A stretch of DNA of 64,000 nt from positions 10,250,501 through 10,314,500 of the forward strand of contig CM042972.1 of NCBI GenBank assembly GCA_023678885.1, in the 5' to 3' direction. Both the position numbers and the translations under genes were made by a program. The notes below the pieces were generated by a model, which had not been told where the DNA came from, did not search any database, and saw only the letters and a program-made list of their open reading frames with translations. Shown piece by piece: positions 1 through 14,654 of the stretch (the stretch's first letter is position 1; every line of letters begins with the position of its first letter). This DNA is from Pogostemon cablin. Lineage: Eukaryota > Streptophyta > Magnoliopsida > Lamiales > Lamiaceae.

Positions 1-3000
1 GCATCATGAAGATGGAAATGAGCGTCATAATGTAGGAAATGAGCATCATGAAGAAGGAATTGAGCATCATGATGAAGGAAATGAGCATCGTGATGAAATA
101 AATGTGCATCATGATGATGGAAATATGCATCGTGATATAGGAAATGAGCATTATGATGAAGGAAAATATGCATCATGATGAAGGAAATTAGGTCATGATA
201 TAGGAAATGAGCATCAGATGAAGGAAACATGCATCATGATGATAGAAATGAGCATCATGATGAAGGAAATAAGTATCATGATGAAGGATTTATACATCAT
301 GATGATGGAAATAAGAATTATGATGACGGAAATGAGCATCATGATGAAGGAAATACGCATCATGATAAAGGAAATGAGCATAATTATGAAGAATATTTAC
401 AACATGATGAAGAAAATAATCATCATGATGTTGGAAATGAACATAGAGATTAAGTAAATATGAAGCATGATGTAAGAAATGAGCATCATGATGAAGGAAA
501 AGAGCATATTGATGAAAGAAATGAGCATCATGATGAAGGAAATATCACCATGATGAAGGAAATATGTATCATGATATGGGAAATGAGCATCATGATGAAG
601 GAAATAAGCATCATTATGAAGAAAATTTGTAATATGATGAAGAAAATGATCATCATGATGTTGAAAATGAACATAGAGATTAAGTAAATATGAAGCATGA
701 TGTAAGAAATGAGCATCATGATGAAGGAAATATGCACGGTAATGAATAAAATGAGCATCATGATGTAGTGTATGACCATCATGATGAAGTAAATACGCAT
801 CAAGATGAAGAAATTAACATCATGGTGATGGAGATGAGGATCATCATGAAGAAAACATGCATCATGATGAAAGAAAAGAGCATATTGATGAAAGAAATGA
901 GCACCACGATGAAGGAAATATTACCATGATGAAGGAAATATGTATCATGTTGTAGGAAATGAGCATCATGATTATGGAAATATGTATCACGATGAATGAA
1001 ATAAGCCTCATAATTAAAGGAAATGACCATAATGAAATGATAATAATGATGAATGAAATATACATTATGATGAAAGAAATGAGCATCATGAAGAAGGAAA
1101 TGAGCATAATAATGTAGGAAATGAGCATCATGATGAAGGAAATACGAATCATGATGAAGTATATTAGCATCATGATGATGTAAATGATTACATGATGAAG
1201 CAAATATGCATCATGGCGAAGGAAATGAGCATCAAAATGAAGAAAAAGAGCATCATAAAGATTGAAATATGCATCGTGATGTAGGAAATGAGCATTATGA
1301 TGAAGGAAAATATGCATAATGATGAAGGAAATGAGCATCATGATACAGGAAATGAGCATCATGATGAAGTAAATACGCATCAAGATGAAGAAATTAACAT
1401 CATGGTGATGGAGATGAGGATCATCATGAAGAAAACATGCATCATGATGAAAGAAAAGAGCATATTGATGAAAGAAATGAGCACCACGATGAAGGAAATA
1501 TTACCATGATGAAGGAAATATGTATCATGATGTAGGAAATGAGCATCATGATTAAGGAAATATGTATCACGATGAATGAAATAAGCCTCATGATTAAAGG
1601 AAATGACCATAATGACTTAGGAAATGATAATCATGATGAATGAAATATACATTATGATGAAAGAAATTAGCATCATGAAGAAGGAAATGGGCATCATAAT
1701 GTAGGATATGAGCATCATGATAAAGGAAACACACATCATGATGATGTAAATGATTACATGATGAAGGAAATACGCATCATGGCGAAGGAAATGAGCATCA
1801 AAATGAAGGAAAAGACTATCATGCAGATTGAAATTTGCATCGTGATGTAGGAAATGAGCGTTACAATGAAGGAAAATATGCATCATGGTAAGGAAATGAG
1901 CATCATGATACAAGAAATGAGCATCATGATGATGGGAATATGCATCATGATGAAAGAAATTAGGTCATGATATAGGAAATGAGCATCATGATGAAGGAAA
2001 CATGCATCATGATGATAGAAATGAGCATCATGATGAAGGAAATAAGTATCATGATGAAGGATTTATGCATCATGATGATGGAAATAAGAATTATGATGAT
2101 GGAAACAGGCATCATGATGAAGGAAATACGCATCATGATAAAGGAAATGAGCATCATTATGAAGAAAAATTGCATCATGATGAAGGAAATGATCATCATG
2201 ATGTTAGAAATGAACATAGAGATGAAGGAAATAAAAAGCATGATATAAGAAATGAGCATCATGATGAAGGAAATATGCATCTTAATGAATAAAATGAGCA
2301 ACATGATGTAGTTAATGAGCAACATGATGAAGTAAATACGCATCATGATGAAGGAAATTAACATCATGGTGATGGAAATGAGGATCATCATGAAGAAAAC
2401 ATGCATCATGATGGAAGAAAGTAGCATATTGATGTAAGAAATGAGCATCACGATGAATGAAATATCTCCACGATGAAGGAAATATGTATCATGATGTAGG
2501 AAATGAGCATCATGATTAAAGAAATATGTATCACGATGAATGAAATAAGCGTCATGGTTAAAGGAAATGACCATAATGACTTAGGAAATGATAATCATGA
2601 TGAAGGAAATATACATTATGATGAAAGAAATGAGCATCATGAAGAAGGAAATGAGCATCATAATGTAGGAAATGAGCATCATGATTAAGGAAATACGCAA
2701 CATGATGAATTATATTAGCATCATGATGATGTAAATGATTACATGATGAAGGAAATATGCATCATGGCGAAGAAAATGAGCATCAAGATAAGGAATAGAG
2801 CATCATTTAGATTGAAATATGCATCGTGATGTAGGAAATGAGCGTTATGATGAAGGAAAATATGCATCATGATGAAGGAAATGAGCATCGTGATGAAAGA
2901 AATGAGCATCATGATGATGGAAATATGCATCGTGATATAGGAAATGAGCATTATGATGAAGGAAAATATGCATCATGATGAAGGAAATTTGGTCATGATA

Positions 3001-3571
3001 TAGGAAATGAGCATCATGATGATAGAAATGAGCATCATGATGAAGGAAATAGGCATCATGTTGAAGGATTTATGCATCATGATAAAGGAAATATGTATCA
3101 TGATAAATGAGCATCATTATGAAGGAAATTTGCATCATGATGAAGGAAACGATCATCATGATGTTGGAAATGAACATACAGATGAAGGAAATATGAAGCA
3201 TGATGTAAGAAATGAGCATAATGATGAAGGAAATATGCATCGTAATGAATGAAATGAGCATCATGATGATGTAAATACGATTAAGATGAAGGAAATTAAC
3301 ATCATGGTGATGGAAATGAGGATCATCATGAAGAAAACATGCATCATGATGAAGGAAAAAAGCTTATTGATGAAAGAAATGAGCATCACGATAATTGAAA
3401 TATCTCCACGATGAAGGAAATATGTATCATGATGTAGGAAATGAGCATCATGCTTAAGGAAATATGTATCATGATGAATGAAATAAGCTTCATGATTAAA
3501 GAAAATGACAATAATGACTTAGGAAATGATAATCATGATGAAGGAAATATATATTATGATGAAAGAAATGA
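1..3571. repeat. HOR family A, copy 1 (3,571 bp)
   Basis: First 3,571-bp higher-order unit, about 170 monomers. Its start (GCATCATGAAGATGG at 1) recurs exactly at 3572, and every variant landmark inside it recurs at +3571. Within the unit, a sub-block near 800-1030 recurs at 1380-1610 and in related form at 1960-2574, so the unit was built from smaller duplications. Comparison with families C and D shows that the unit is a mosaic. About 1-1616 and 3390-3571 are D-like, 1617-~2630 matches the start of the C unit, and ~2630-3380 matches a later part of the C unit. Confidence 0.95.
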
Positions 3572-6500
3572 GCATCATGAAGATGGAAATGAGCGTCATA
3601 ATGTAGGAAATGAGCATCATGAAGAAGGAATTGAGCATCATGATGAAGGAAATGAGCATCGTGATGAAATAAATGTGCATCATGATGATGGAAATATGCA
3701 TCGTGATATAGGAAATGAGCATTATGATGAAGGAAAATATGCATCATGATGAAGGAAATTAGGTCATGATATAGGAAATGAGCATCAGATGAAGGAAACA
3801 TGCATCATGATGATAGAAATGAGCATCATGATGAAGGAAATAAGTATCATGATGAAGGATTTATACATCATGATGATGGAAATAAGAATTATGATGACGG
3901 AAATGAGCATCATGATGAAGGAAATACGCATCATGATAAAGGAAATGAGCATAATTATGAAGAATATTTACAACATGATGAAGAAAATAATCATCATGAT
4001 GTTGGAAATGAACATAGAGATTAAGTAAATATGAAGCATGATGTAAGAAATGAGCATCATGATGAAGGAAAAGAGCATATTGATGAAAGAAATGAGCATC
4101 ATGATGAAGGAAATATCACCATGATGAAGGAAATATGTATCATGATATGGGAAATGAGCATCATGATGAAGGAAATAAGCATCATTATGAAGAAAATTTG
4201 TAATATGATGAAGAAAATGATCATCATGATGTTGAAAATGAACATAGAGATTAAGTAAATATGAAGCATGATGTAAGAAATGAGCATCATGATGAAGGAA
4301 ATATGCACGGTAATGAATAAAATGAGCATCATGATGTAGTGTATGACCATCATGATGAAGTAAATACGCATCAAGATGAAGAAATTAACATCATGGTGAT
4401 GGAGATGAGGATCATCATGAAGAAAACATGCATCATGATGAAAGAAAAGAGCATATTGATGAAAGAAATGAGCACCACGATGAAGGAAATATTACCATGA
4501 TGAAGGAAATATGTATCATGTTGTAGGAAATGAGCATCATGATTATGGAAATATGTATCACGATGAATGAAATAAGCCTCATAATTAAAGGAAATGACCA
4601 TAATGAAATGATAATAATGATGAATGAAATATACATTATGATGAAAGAAATGAGCATCATGAAGAAGGAAATGAGCATAATAATGTAGGAAATGAGCATC
4701 ATGATGAAGGAAATACGAATCATGATGAAGTATATTAGCATCATGATGATGTAAATGATTACATGATGAAGCAAATATGCATCATGGCGAAGGAAATGAG
4801 CATCAAAATGAAGAAAAAGAGCATCATGAAGATTGAAATATGCATCGTGATGTAGGAAATGAGCATTATGATGAAGGAAAATATGCATATTGATGAAGGA
4901 AATGAGCATCATGATACAGGAAATGAGCATCATGATGAAGTAAATACGCATCAAGATGAAGAAATTAACATCATGGTGATGGAGATGAGGATCATCATGA
5001 AGAAAACATGCATCATGATGAAAGAAAAGAGCATATTGATGAAAGAAATGAGCACCACGATGAAGGAAATATTACCATGATGAAGGAAATATGTATCATG
5101 ATGTAGGAAATGAGCATCATGATTAAGGAAATATGTATCACGATGAATGAAATAAACCTCATGATTAAAGGAAATGACCATAATGACTTAGGAAATGATA
5201 ATCATGATGAATGAAATATACATTATGATGAAAGAAATTAGCATCATGAAGAAGGAAATGGGCATCATAATGTAGGATATGAGCATCATGATGAAGGAAA
5301 CACACATCATGATGATGTAAATGATTACATGATGAAGGAAATACGCATCATGGCGAAGGAAATGAGCATCAAAATGAAGGAAAAGACTATCATGCAGATT
5401 GAAATTTGCATCGTGATGTAGGAAATGAGCATTACAATGAAGGAAAATATGCATCATGGTAAGGAAATGAGCATCATGATACAAGAAATGAGCATCATGA
5501 TGATGGGAATATGCATCATGATGAAAGAAATTAGGTCATGATATAGGAAATGAGCATCATGATGAAGGAAACATGCATCATGATGATAGAAATGAGCATC
5601 ATGATGAAGGAAATAAGTATCATGATGAAGGATTTATGCATCATGATGATGGAAATAAGAATTATGATGATGGAAACAGGCATCATGATGAAGGAAATAC
5701 GCATCATGATAAAGGAAATGAGCATCATTATGAAGAAAAATTGCATCATGATGAAGGAAATGATCATCATGATGTTAGAAATGAACATAGAGATGAAGGA
5801 AATAAAAGGCATGATATAAGAAATGAGCATCATGATGAAGGAAATATGCATCTTAATGAATAAAATGAGCAACATGATGTAGTTAATGAGCAACATGATG
5901 AAGTAAAAACGCATCATAATGAAGGAAATTAACATCATGGTGATGGAAATGAGGATTATCATGAAGAAAACATGCATCATGATGGAAGAAAATAGCATAT
6001 TGATGTAAGAAATGAGCATCACGATGAATGAAATATCTCCACGATGAAGGAAATATGTATCATGATGTAGGAAATGAGCATCATGATTAAAGAAATATGT
6101 ATCACGATGAATGAAATAAGCATCATGGTTAAAGGAAATGACCATAATGACTTAGGAAATGATAATCATGATGAAGGAAATATACATTATGATGAAAGAA
6201 ATGAGCATCATGAAGAAGGAAATGAGCATCATAATGTAGGAAATGAGCATCATGATTAAGGAAATACGCAACATGATGAATTATATTAGCATCATGATGA
6301 TGTAAATGATTACATGATGAAGGAAATATGCATCATGGCGAAGAAAATGAGCATCAAGATAAGGAATAGAGCATCATTTAGATTGAAATATGCATCGTGA
6401 TGTAGGAAATGAGCGTTATGATGAAGGAAAATATGCATCATGATGAAGGAAATGAGCATCGTGATGAAAGAAATGAGCATCATGATGATGGAAATATGCA

Positions 6501-7096
6501 TCGTGATATAGGAAATGAGCATTATGATGTAGGAAAATATGCATCATGATGAAGGAAATTTGGTCATGATATAGGAAATGAGCATCATGATGATAGAAAT
6601 GAGCATAATGATGAAGGAAATAGGTATCATGTTGAAGGATTTATGCATCATGATAAAGGAAATATGTATCATGATAAATGAGCATCATTATGAAGGAAAT
6701 TTGCATCATGATGAAGGAAACGATCACTATGATGTTGGAAATAAACATAGAGATGAAGGAAATATGAAGCATGATGTAAGAAATGAGCATAATGATGAAG
6801 GAAATATGCATCGTAATGAATGAAATGAGCATCATGATGATGTAAATACGATCAAGATGAAGGAAATTAACATCATGGTGATGGAAATGAGGATCATCAT
6901 GAAGAAAACATGCATCATGATGAAGGAAAAAAGCTTATTGATGAAAGAAATGAGCATCACGATGAATGAAATATCTCCACGATGAAGGAAATATGTATCA
7001 TGATGTAGGAAATGAGCATCATGCTTAAGGAAATATGTATCATGATGAATGAAATAAGCTTCATGATTAAAGAAAATGACAATAATGACTTAGGAA
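3572..7096. repeat. HOR family A, copy 2 (incomplete, ~3,525 bp)
   Basis: Second copy of the 3,571-bp unit, very similar to copy 1 with scattered single-base differences (for example GAACATACAGATG at about 3171 against AAACATAGAGATG at 6742). The match to copy 1 stops at about 7096, some 46 bp before the unit would be complete. There the sequence switches within one monomer to family B (ATGACTTAGGAA continues as TTAGCATGATG instead of ATGATAATCATG). Confidence 0.93.
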
Positions 7097-7502
7097 TTAG
7101 CATGATGTAAGAAATGAGCATCATGATGAAGGAAGTACACATCATGAAGATATAAATTAGCATCATGATAAAGGAAATATGCATCATTATGAATGAAATG
7201 AGCATCATGATTTAGGAATTGAGCATCATGATGAAGGAAGTACGCATCATGATGATGTATATTAGCTTCATGACGATAGAATTAGCATCATGACGAAGAA
7301 TACATGAAGGAAATGAGCATAATGATGTAGGAATTGAGCATCACGATGAAGCAAATGATCATCATGATGATGGAAATGAGCATCATGTTGAAGGAAATAT
7401 TTATAATGATTTCGGAAATTAGCATCGTGATGATGGAAATATTCATCAAGATGAATGAAATGAGCATCATGATAAAGAAATGACCATAATGACGTAGGAA
7501 AT
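7097..7502. repeat. HOR B, leading partial unit
   Basis: Tail end of a B unit that enters directly from family A. It contains the GGAAGTACACATCATGAAG and GGAAGTACGCATCATGATG variants and the AATTGAGCATCACGATGAAG variant that precede the GCTTATCTAGATGA landmark in every B unit. Confidence 0.85.
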
Positions 7503-9291
7503 GCTTATCTAGATGAAGGAAATATGCATCATGATGAAGGAAATGAGCATCATGATGAAGGAAATGGGCATAATGAAGAAGGAAATATGAATCATGATGA
7601 AGAAAATGAGCATCGTGATATAGAAAATGAGAATCATAATGAAGGAAATACGCATCATGATGAAGAAGACATGCATCATGATGAAGGAAATGATCATAAT
7701 GACGTAGGAAATGAGCATCAAGATGAAGGAAATGATCATCATAATGAAGGAAATATGTATAATTTTGTAGGAAATGAGCATCATGGTGACGAAAATATGC
7801 ATTAAGACGAATGAAATGAGCATCATTATTACGAAATGACCATAATGACGTAGGAAATGATCATCTTGATGAAGTAAATGAGCATCATGCTGAAGGAAAT
7901 TAGAGTCAGGATAAAAAAAATATGAATCATGATGAAGGAAATGAGTATAATGATGTAGGAATTGGGCATCATGTTGAAGGAAATATGCAATGTGATGAAA
8001 GAAACATGCATCATGATGAAGGAAATGAGCATCATAGTGTAGGAAATAAGCATCATGATGAAGGAAATACAGATAATAATGAAGGAAATGAGCATCATAG
8101 TGTAGGAAATAAGCATCATGATAAAGGAAATATAGATAATGATGAAGGAAATTAGCATCGTAGTGAAGGAAATGACCATAATGATTAAGGAAATGATCAT
8201 CAAGATGAAGGAAATGAGCATCATAATGAAGGAAATGATCATCCTGAAGATGGAAACAGGAATCGTGATGTAGGAAATTAGAATCATGATTAAGGAAATG
8301 AGCATCATTATGTTGGAAATATTCATAGTGACGTAGCAAATGTGCATCATGATGAAGGAAAATATTCAACATGATAAAGGAAATGAGCATCATGATGTAG
8401 AAATTAGCATCATGTTGAATGAAACATACATCAAGATGACAGAAATATACATCGTGATGAATGAAATGAGCATCATGATAAAAGAGATGACCATAATGAC
8501 ATAGGAAATGATCATCAAGATGAAGGAAATATACATCATGATGAAGGAAATGAGCATCATGATATAGGAAATGAGCATCATTATGAAGGAAAAACGCATC
8601 ATGGTTAACGAAATCAGCATCATCATGTAGAAATGAGCATCATGATAAAGGAAATACGCATCACGATGAATTAAGTGAGCACCATGATGAAGAAAATGAC
8701 CATAATGACTCCGGAATTAATAATCATGATGAAGGAAATGTGCATCATGATGTTGGAAATGAGTTTCATGATAAAGGACATGCACATATTGATGAACGAA
8801 ATGAGCATCATTATGATGGATTTATGCATCATGATGATTGAAATGAGGATAATTATGAAAATTTGCATCATGATGAAGGAAATGATCTTCATGATGTTTG
8901 AAATGAGCATCATGATGAAGGAAGTACACATCATGAAGTTAGAAATTATCATCACGATAAAGGAAATATGCATCATTATGAATGAAATGAGCATCGTGAT
9001 TTAGGAATTGGGCATCGTGATGAAGGAAGTACGCATCATGATGATGTATATTAGCTTCATGACGATAGAATTAGCATTATGCCGAAGAAGACATGAAGGA
9101 AATGAGCATAATGATGTAGGAATTGAGCATCACGATGAAGCAAATGATCATCATGATGATGGAAATGAGCATCATGTTGAAGGAAATATTTATAATGATT
9201 TCGGAAATTAGCAACGTGATGATGGAAATATTCATCAAGATGAATGAAATGAGCATCATGATGAAGAAATGACCATAATGACCTAGGAAAT
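7503..9291. repeat. HOR B, copy 1 (1,789 bp)
   Basis: Full B unit from the GCTTATCTAGATGA landmark to the next. The A-tract at about 7913 has 8 A. It carries TTCAACATGATAAAGG near 8363, a variant shared with copy 5, and ends with ATGACCTAGG, shared with the end of copy 2. Confidence 0.93.
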
Positions 9292-11076
9292 GCTTATCTA
9301 GATGAAGGAAATATGCATCATGATGAAGGAAATGAGCATCATGATGAAGGAAATGGGCATTATGAAGAAGGAAATATGAATCATGATGAAGAAAATGAGC
9401 ATCGTGATGTAGAAAATGAGTATCATAATGAAGGAAATATGCATCATGATGAAGAAGACATGCATCATGATGAAGGAAATGATCATAATGACGTAGGAAA
9501 TGAGCATCAAGATGAAGGAAATGATCATCATGATGAAGGAAATATGTATAATTTTGTAGGAAATGAGCATCATGGTGAAGGAAATATGTATTAAGACGAA
9601 TGAAATGAGCATCATTATTACGAAATGACCATAATGACGTAGGAAATGATCATCTTGATAAAGGAAATGAGCATCATGCTGAAGGAAATTAGAATCATGA
9701 TAAAAAAAATATGAATCATGATGAAAGAAATGAGTATAATGTAGGAATTGGGCATCATGTTGAAGGAAATATGCATTGTGATGAAAGAAACATGGATCAT
9801 GATGAAGGAAATGAGCATCATAGTGTAGGAAATAAGCATCATGATGAAGGAAATACAGATAATGATGAAGGAAATGAGCATCATAGTGTAGGAAATAAGC
9901 ATCATGATGAAGGAAATATAGATAATGATGAAGGAAATTAGCATCATAGTGAAGGAAATGACCATAATGATTAAGGAAATGATCATCAAGATGAAGGAAA
10001 TGAGCATCATAATGAAGGAAATGATCATCCTGAAGATGGAAACAGGAATCGTGATGTAGGAAATGAGAATCATGATTAAGGAAATGAGCATCATTATGAT
10101 GGAAATATTCATCGTGACGTAGCAAATGTGCTTCATGATGAAGGAAAATATTCATCACGATAAAGGAAATGAGAATCATGATGTAGAAATTAGCATCATG
10201 TTGAATGAAACATGCGTCAAGATGTGGAAATATACATCGTGATGAATGAAATGAGAATCATGATAAAAGAGATGACCATAATGACATAGGAAATGATCAT
10301 CAAGATGAAGGAAATATACATCATGATGAAGGAAATGAGCATTATGATATAGGAAATGAGCATCATTATGAAGGAAAAACGCATCATGGTTAACGAAATC
10401 AGCATCATCATGTAGAAATGAGCATCATGATAAAGGAAAAACGCATCACGATGAACGAAGTGAGTACCATGATGAAGAAAATGACCATAATCACTTTGGA
10501 ATTAATAATCATAATGAAGGAAATGTGCATCATGATGTTGGAAATGAGTTTCATGATAAAGGACATGCACATATTGATGAACGAAATGAGCATCATTATG
10601 ATGGATTTATGCATCATGATGATTGAAATGAGGATAATTATGAAAATTTGCATCATGATGAAGGAAATGATCTTCATGATGTTTGAAATGAGCATCATGA
10701 TGAAGGAAGTACACATCATGAAGTTAGAAATTATCATCACGATAAAGGAAATATGCATCATTATGAATGAAATGAGCATCGTGATTTAGGAATTGGGCAT
10801 CGTGATGAAGGAAGTACGCATCATGATGATGTATATTAGCTTCATGACGATAGAATTAGCATTATGCCGAAGAAGACATGAAGGAAATGAGCATAATGAT
10901 GTAGGAATTGAGCATCACGATGAAGCAAATGATCATCATGATGATGGAAATGAGCATCATGTTGAAGGAAATATTTATAATGATTTCGGAAATTAGCAAC
11001 GTGATGATGGAAATATTCATCAAGATGAATGAAATGAGCATCATGATGAAGAAATGACCATAATGACCTAGGAAAT
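9292..11076. repeat. HOR B, copy 2 (1,785 bp)
   Basis: Full B unit with small private losses (for example GAGTATAATGTAGG at 9732, where other copies have GAGTATAATGATGTAGG). The A-tract has 8 A. It shares GCCGAAGAAGACATGAAGG and ATGACCTAGG with copy 1. Confidence 0.93.
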
Positions 11077-12866
11077 GCTTATCTAGATGAAGAAAATATG
11101 CATCATGATGAAGGAAATGAGCATCATGATGAAGGAAATGGGCATAATGATGAAGGAAATATGAATCATGATGAAGAAAATGAGCATCGTGATATAGAAA
11201 ATGAGTATCATAATGAAGGAAATACGCATCATGATGAAGTAGACATGCATCATGATGAAGGAAATGATCATAATGACGTAGGAAATGAGCATCAAGATGA
11301 AGGAAATGATCATCATGATGAAGGACATATGTATAATTTTGTAGGAAATGAGCATCATGGTGACGGAAATATGCATTAAGACGAATGAAATGAGCATCAT
11401 TATTACGAAATGACCATAATGACGTAGGAAATGATCATCTTGATGAAGGAAATGAGCATCATTTTGAAGGAAATTAGAATCATGATAAAAAAAAATATGA
11501 ATCATGATGAACGAAATGAGTATAATGATGTAGGAATTGGGCATCATGTTGAAGGAAATATGCATTGTGATGAAAGAAACATGCATCATGATGAAGGAAA
11601 TGAGCATCATAGTGTAAGAAATAATCATCATAATGAAGGAAATACAGATAATGATGAAGGAAATGAGCATCATAGTGTAGGAAATAAGCATCATGATGAA
11701 GGAAATATAGATAATGATGAAGGAAATTAGCATCATTGTGAAGGAAATGACCATAATGATGAAGGAAATGATCATCAAGATGAAGGAAATGAGCATCATA
11801 ATGAAGGAAATGATCATCCTGAAGATGGAAACAGGAATCGTGATGTAGGAAATGAGAATCATGATTAAGGAAATGAGCATCATTATGATGGAAATATTCA
11901 TCGTGACTTAGCAAATGTGCATCATGATGAAGGAAAATATTCATCACGATAAAGGAAATGAGCATCATGATGTAGAAATTAGCATCATGTTGAATGAAAC
12001 ATGCATCAAGATGACAGAAATATACATCGTGATGAATGAAATGAGCATCATGATAAAAGAGATGACCATAATGACATAGGAAATGATCATCAAGATGAAG
12101 GAAATATACATCATGATGAAGGAAATGAGCATCATGATATAGGAAATGAGCATCATTATGAAAGAAAAACGCATCATGGTTAACGAAATCAGCATCATCA
12201 TGTAGAAATGAGCATCATGATAAAGGAAATACGCATCACGATGAATGAAGTGACCACCATGATGAAGAAAATGACCATAATGACCTCGGAATTAATAATC
12301 ATGATGAAGGAAATGTGCATCATGATGTTGGAAATGAGTTTCATGATAAAGGACATGCACATATTGATGAACGAAATGAGCATCATTATGATGGATTTAT
12401 GCATCATGATGAATGAAATGAGGATCATTATGAAAATTTGCATCATGATGAAGGAAATGATCTTCATGATGTTTGAAATGAGCATCATGATGAAGGAAGT
12501 ACACATCATGAAGTTAGAAATTAGCATCATGATAAAGGAAATATGCATCATTATGAATGAAATGAGCATCATGATTTAGGAATTGAGCATCATGATGAAA
12601 GAAGTACGCATCATGATGATGTAAATTAGCTTCATGACGATAGAATTAGCATCATGACGAAGAAGACATGAAGGAAATGAGCATAATGATGTAGGAATTG
12701 AGCATCACGATGAAGCAAATGATCATCATGATAATGGAAATGAGCATCATGTTGAAGGAAATATTTATAATGATTTCGGAAATTAGCATCGTGATGATGG
12801 AAATATTCATCAAGATGAATGAAATGAGCTTCATGATGAAGAAATGACCATAATGACGTAGGAAAT
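11077..12866. repeat. HOR B, copy 3 (1,790 bp)
   Basis: Full B unit. The A-tract has 9 A at about 11487. It carries AGTGTAAGAAATAATCATC near 11611 and TCATTGTGAAGG near 11733. Similar AGTGTAAGAAAT and TCATTGTGAAGG variants occur in copy 4. Confidence 0.93.
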
Positions 12867-14654
12867 GCTTATCTAGATGAAGGAAATATGCATCATGATG
12901 AAGGAAATGAGCATCATGATGAAGGAAATGGGCATAATGAAGAAGGAAATATGAATCATGATGAAGAAAATGAGCATCGTGATATAGAAAATGAGTATCA
13001 TAATGAAGGAAATACGCATCATGATGAAGAAGACATGCATCATGATGAAGGAAATGATCATAATGACGTAGGAAATGAGCATCAAGATGAAGGAAATGAT
13101 CATCATGATGAAGGACATATGTATAATTTTGTAGGAAATGAGCATCATGGTGACGGAAATATGCATTAAGACGAATGAAATTAGCATCATTATTACGAAA
13201 TGACCATAATGACGTAGGAAATGATCATATTGATGAAGGAAATGAGCATCATTCTGAATGAAATTAGAATCATGATATAAAAATATGAATCATGATGAAC
13301 GAAATGAGTATAATGATGTAGGAATTGGGGATCATGTTGAAGGAAATATGCATTGTGATGAAAGAAACATGCATCATGATGAAGGAAATGAGCATCATAG
13401 TGTAAGAAATAAGCATCATAATGAAAGAAATACAGATAATGATGAAGGAAATGAGCATCATAGTGTAGGAAATAAGCATCATGATGAAGGAAATATAGAT
13501 AATGATGAAGGAAATTAGCATCATTGTGAAGGAAATGACCATAATGATGAAGGAAATGATCATCAAGATGAAGAAAATGAGCATCATAATGAAGGAAATG
13601 ATCATCCTGAAGATGGAAACAGGAATCGTGATGTAGGAAATGAGAATCATGATTAAGGAAATGAGCATCATTATGATGGAAATATTCATCGTGACGTAGC
13701 AAATGTGCATCATGATGAAGGAAAGTATTTATCACGATAAAGGAAATGAGCATCATGATGTAGGAAATTAGCAACATTTTGAATGAAACATGCATCAAGA
13801 TGACGGAAATATACATCGTGATGAATGAAATGAGCATCATGATAAAAGAGATGACCATAATGACATAGGAAATGATCATCAAGATGAAGGAAATATACAT
13901 TATGATTAAGGAAATGAGCATCATGATATAGGAAATGAGCATCATTATGTAGGAAAAACGCATCATGGTGAACGAAATCAGCATCATCATGTAGAAATGA
14001 GCATCATGATAAAGGAAATACGCATCATGACGAATGAAGTGAGCACCATGATGAAGAAAATGACCATAATGACTTCCGAATTAATAATCATGATGAAGGA
14101 AATGAGCATCATGATGTTGGAAATGAGTTTCATGATAAAGGACATGCACATATTGATGAACGAAATGAGCATCATTATAATGGATTTATGCATCATGATG
14201 ATTGAAAAGAGGATCATTATGAAAATTTGCATCATGATGAAGGAAATGATATTCATGATGTTTGAAATGAGCATCATGATGAAGGAAGTACACATCATGA
14301 AGATAGAAATTAGCATCATGATAAAGGAAATATGCATCATTATGAATGAAATGAGCATCATGATTTAGGAATTGAGCATCATGATGAAGGAAGTACGCAT
14401 CATGATGATGTATATTAGCTTCATGACGATAGAATTAGCATCATGACGAAGAAGACATGAAGTAAATGAGCATAATGATGTAGGAATTGAGCATCACGAT
14501 GAAGCAAATGATCATCATGATGATGGAAATGAGCATCATGTTGAAGGAATATTTATAATGATTTTGGAAATTAGCATCGTGATGATGGAAATATTCATCA
14601 AGATGAATGAAATGAGCATCATGATGAAGAAATGACCATAATGACGTAGGAAAT
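12867..14654. repeat. HOR B, copy 4 (1,788 bp)
   Basis: Full B unit. The A-tract is interrupted here (GATATAAAAATATG near 13276), unlike every other copy. Its last third carries variants shared with copy 6 rather than with the adjacent copy 5: GATTGAAAAGAGGATC near 14200 and CATGAAGTAAATGAGC near 14456. Confidence 0.93.

Noticed and set aside
7509..8393. 294-codon minus-strand frame, the longest in the window, as a possible gene.
   Set aside because: It changes frame character midway (HDAHFL to MMLISF) at satellite indels, and its equivalents in other B units are cut or fused at different points.
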